Shown: in pieces, positions 62,686-64,000 of the stretch | Layout of the letters: the number at the start of each line of letters is the position of its first letter | How positions within the stretch are numbered: position 1 is the first letter of the stretch | Origin: Balneolales bacterium ANBcel1 | Lineage (GTDB): Bacteria > Bacteroidota > Rhodothermia > Balneolales > Natronogracilivirgulaceae | Direction: 5' to 3' | DNA length: 64,000 bases | Assembly (NCBI GenBank): GCA_029688905.1 | Contig: JARULB010000008.1 | Span: 62,001 to 126,000, forward strand | Position numbers and translations under genes: made by a program | Notes under the pieces: model-generated | Seen by the model: the letters and a program-made list of their open reading frames with translations, nothing else | The model's database searches: none | Told to the model about the DNA's origin: nothing

Positions 62686-63538
62686 CGTTCTCACAAACGA
62701 CGGTTCGGCGACCCTGTACTCCGATCGGTATCGTCAGCACTATCACAATATTGCCGGGGCTCTTACCGAAAGCCGCCACGTGTTTTTTGAGCGAACAGGA
62801 CTTTTCGAGGCGCTCAAATCCCATCGCGACATAACCATTTGCGAGACGGGGTTCGGTTCCGGCTTTCACCTGATCCTGATGGAGTGGCTCAGGCATCTGA
62901 CCGGCTCCCGTTCCACCGTATTTTACTACAGCGTCGAAAAACATCCGGTGCCGCCCGACCAGATCCGGGGCATGGGGTTCGAAAAGCTTTTTCCCGGGGT
63001 ATCCGGCAAGGGCGATGACGAAGCCGCTGAAGGTCCGGCCGGGGAGGCCTCCCCGATCGCCGGCAGGGTGCCATCCCCCCCACTGACACCGAACTCCCTG
63101 GGCCGGTTAGCGGATCTGGCCGAGGCTCTGTATGCTGCGGATTCCGGCGCTACGGTATCCTCGACCATGACGGGTCAGGGCGGCCAAACCTTCGCGCACA
63201 TCTACCGGGGTGATTTTTTTGACTGGGACCTTTCACAAATTCATCAGCCGGCCCATTTCTTCCTGCACGACGCCTTTTCGCCGGATGCCAATCCGGAGCT
63301 ATGGACAAAGGAGGCCTTTTCGAAACTGTTGCAGGCTGCCGATTCACGGGCCATGCTCGGCACCTACTGCTCGGCCACCCGCGCCAGGGCCGCCATGGTG
63401 CTTGCCGGCTGGCATGTCGCCAGGGCTGCAGGTCCGCCCGGCAAACGGGAGATGACACTGGCCTCTTCGGATGAAGCCATGCTCGAGGGATACAAGCCGG
63501 TGAACGCGGAGAGGCTGCGGGAGCGTTTCGGCACGTAA
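62672..63538 (+). CDS. MnmD-like tRNA 5-methylaminomethyl-2-thiouridine methyltransferase
   Basis: 288 residues from ATG 62672, chosen because the family begins shortly before RNVLTNDGSATLYSD and because it limits the overlap with the Nudix gene; ATG 62633 is an alternative. SAM-binding TCETGFGSGFHLILMEW and the MnmC/MnmD motif DAFSPDANPELWTKEAF with GTYCSATRARAAMVLAGW and PGKREMTLASS are clear. The enzyme would finish the modified wobble uridine of several tRNAs; the FAD oxidase half of MnmC is absent, as in the stand-alone MnmD. A ~45-residue Gly/Pro/Ala insertion (about residues 105-150) is unusual. Confidence 0.88.
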   Translation: MTPRNVLTNDGSATLYSDRYRQHYHNIAGALTESRHVFFERTGLFEALKSHRDITICETGFGSGFHLILMEWLRHLTGSRSTVFYYSVEKHPVPPDQIRGMGFEKLFPGVSGKGDDEAAEGPAGEASPIAGRVPSPPLTPNSLGRLADLAEALYAADSGATVSSTMTGQGGQTFAHIYRGDFFDWDLSQIHQPAHFFLHDAFSPDANPELWTKEAFSKLLQAADSRAMLGTYCSATRARAAMVLAGWHVARAAGPPGKREMTLASSDEAMLEGYKPVNAERLRERFGT

Positions 63539-63552
63539 CAGGACACCGGTCA

Positions 63553-64000
63553 TCAGACCGAACGAACGGGCAGCCTACCCAGCAGTTTTCCCAGGAACTT
63601 GCGGCCGTAAACCCGGCGGATGTGACTCATGTCGGCCAGTACGATCATTCGCTCCCGGCTTCTTGAGAACGCCACATTCAGCAGCCGAGGGACCGAAAGG
63701 CCGTTTTTGGCCTCATCAAATGGACGCACCGAATAGTGCTGCACCGAACCATTTCGCGGCTCGCCGGTCATGACTGTATCCAGGATAATCACCTTCTTTT
63801 CCCGTCCCTGAAACGTGTGGATGGTTCCAATTTCGAGATCATACCAGCGGTTCTTGCCCCGCAGTTCCCGCCGCAGGTGCCATACGGCCGACCGGAACGG
63901 GACAATGATGCCGATTTCATTCAGCCCGGTATACATTTCGGTCAGTTGACGGCGCACCAGGTCTGCCAGCAGCTCCGTATGCACATCATTGACCGGCTGA
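63553..64000 (-). CDS. C-terminal part of a DNA2/NAM7-like superfamily I helicase, 5' end outside window
   Basis: The frame is open to the last base; about 149 residues are visible. Motif V/VI region of AAA_12-type helicases: IGIIVPFRSAVWHLRREL, LEIGTIHTFQGREKKVIILDTV (motif V) and LLNVAFSRSRERMIVLADM (motif VI with the arginine finger). The ATPase and most of the enzyme lie beyond the window. Whether it is a repair enzyme, a nuclease-helicase fusion or a stand-alone type cannot be seen. Convergent with the MnmD-like gene (14 bases). Confidence 0.85.
   Translation of the reverse strand, partial: QPVNDVHTELLADLVRRQLTEMYTGLNEIGIIVPFRSAVWHLRRELRGKNRWYDLEIGTIHTFQGREKKVIILDTVMTGEPRNGSVQHYSVRPFDEAKNGLSVPRLLNVAFSRSRERMIVLADMSHIRRVYGRKFLGKLLGRLPVRSV

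Noticed and set aside
1-64000. tRNA or rRNA genes
   Set aside because: All spacers were read on both strands; no T-loop plus acceptor-stem arrangement and no rRNA-like stretch was found.
1-64000. Phage, transposase or defence-system genes
   Set aside because: No integrase, transposase, nuclease-defence or toxin-antitoxin pair could be supported; the only helicase (63553-64000) is a partial DNA2-like protein without visible defence partners.

Overview
The window looks like chromosomal DNA of a moderately GC-rich member of the Bacteroidota/Rhodothermota/Balneolota assemblage. The evidence is three secreted proteins that end in a Por-type (T9SS) sorting domain with the NYPNPFNP motif, DUF4175, DUF4301 and DUF4397 proteins, weak or absent Shine-Dalgarno sequences before most genes, and promoter-like TATCTTxG boxes that resemble the Bacteroidota -7 element TAnnTTTG. 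The exact genus cannot be told from the sequence. No tRNA, rRNA, insertion sequence, phage gene or CRISPR array was seen, so this is mostly core genome with a few lineage-specific genes.

Layout. 1-5.7 kb: the end of a long coiled-coil DUF4175 protein, then a reverse-strand group (glycerate 2-kinase, BatA/B-like VWA protein, HAD phosphatase). 5.9-9.7 kb: cysS, lgt, hisA. 9.7-13.6 kb: DUF4139 protein and a small lipoprotein (reverse), then hisF and hisIE. 13.7-21.5 kb: two tandem secreted CotH-kinase/lamin-tail proteins and a DUF4397 protein, all with T9SS tails. 21.8-27.4 kb: soluble histidine kinase, DUF4301 protein, OsmC, a two-lobed aspartic-protease-like secreted protein, rlmN. 27.5-33.9 kb: membrane polyferredoxin plus Tat-exported DUF362 protein (reverse), divergent from a larC-larE-larB nickel-pincer cofactor operon. 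34-38 kb: cupin, lipoprotein asparaginase, BCCT transporter and universal stress protein. 38.4-43.5 kb: an outer-membrane orphan, then lepA-hypothetical-lepB (reverse). 43.6-48.7 kb: hisG, hisD, hisC, hisB, hisH. 48.8-56.4 kb: purF, engB, serA, metH. 56.4-61.5 kb (reverse): pfkB-type kinase, rdgB, a beta-barrel/SppA fusion, and an MTHFR-like protein that meets metH tail to tail. 61.6-64 kb: winged-helix regulator, CoA-type Nudix hydrolase, MnmD-like methyltransferase, and the end of a DNA2-like helicase.

How they work together. All histidine-pathway enzymes except a recognisable histidinol-phosphate phosphatase are here, split over four places (hisA; hisF-IE; hisG-D; hisC-B-H). HisB carries a shortened N-terminal region where other bacteria have the phosphatase, but its catalytic motif is gone. 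purF, serA, metH and the MTHFR-like gene form a neighbourhood for one-carbon, purine and methionine metabolism. The less ordinary content is the barrel-SppA fusion, the aspartic-protease-like pseudoenzyme, the paired T9SS CotH proteins, the polyferredoxin/DUF362 pair, and a lar maturation operon without its client enzyme. No complete novel defence or mobile system was found.
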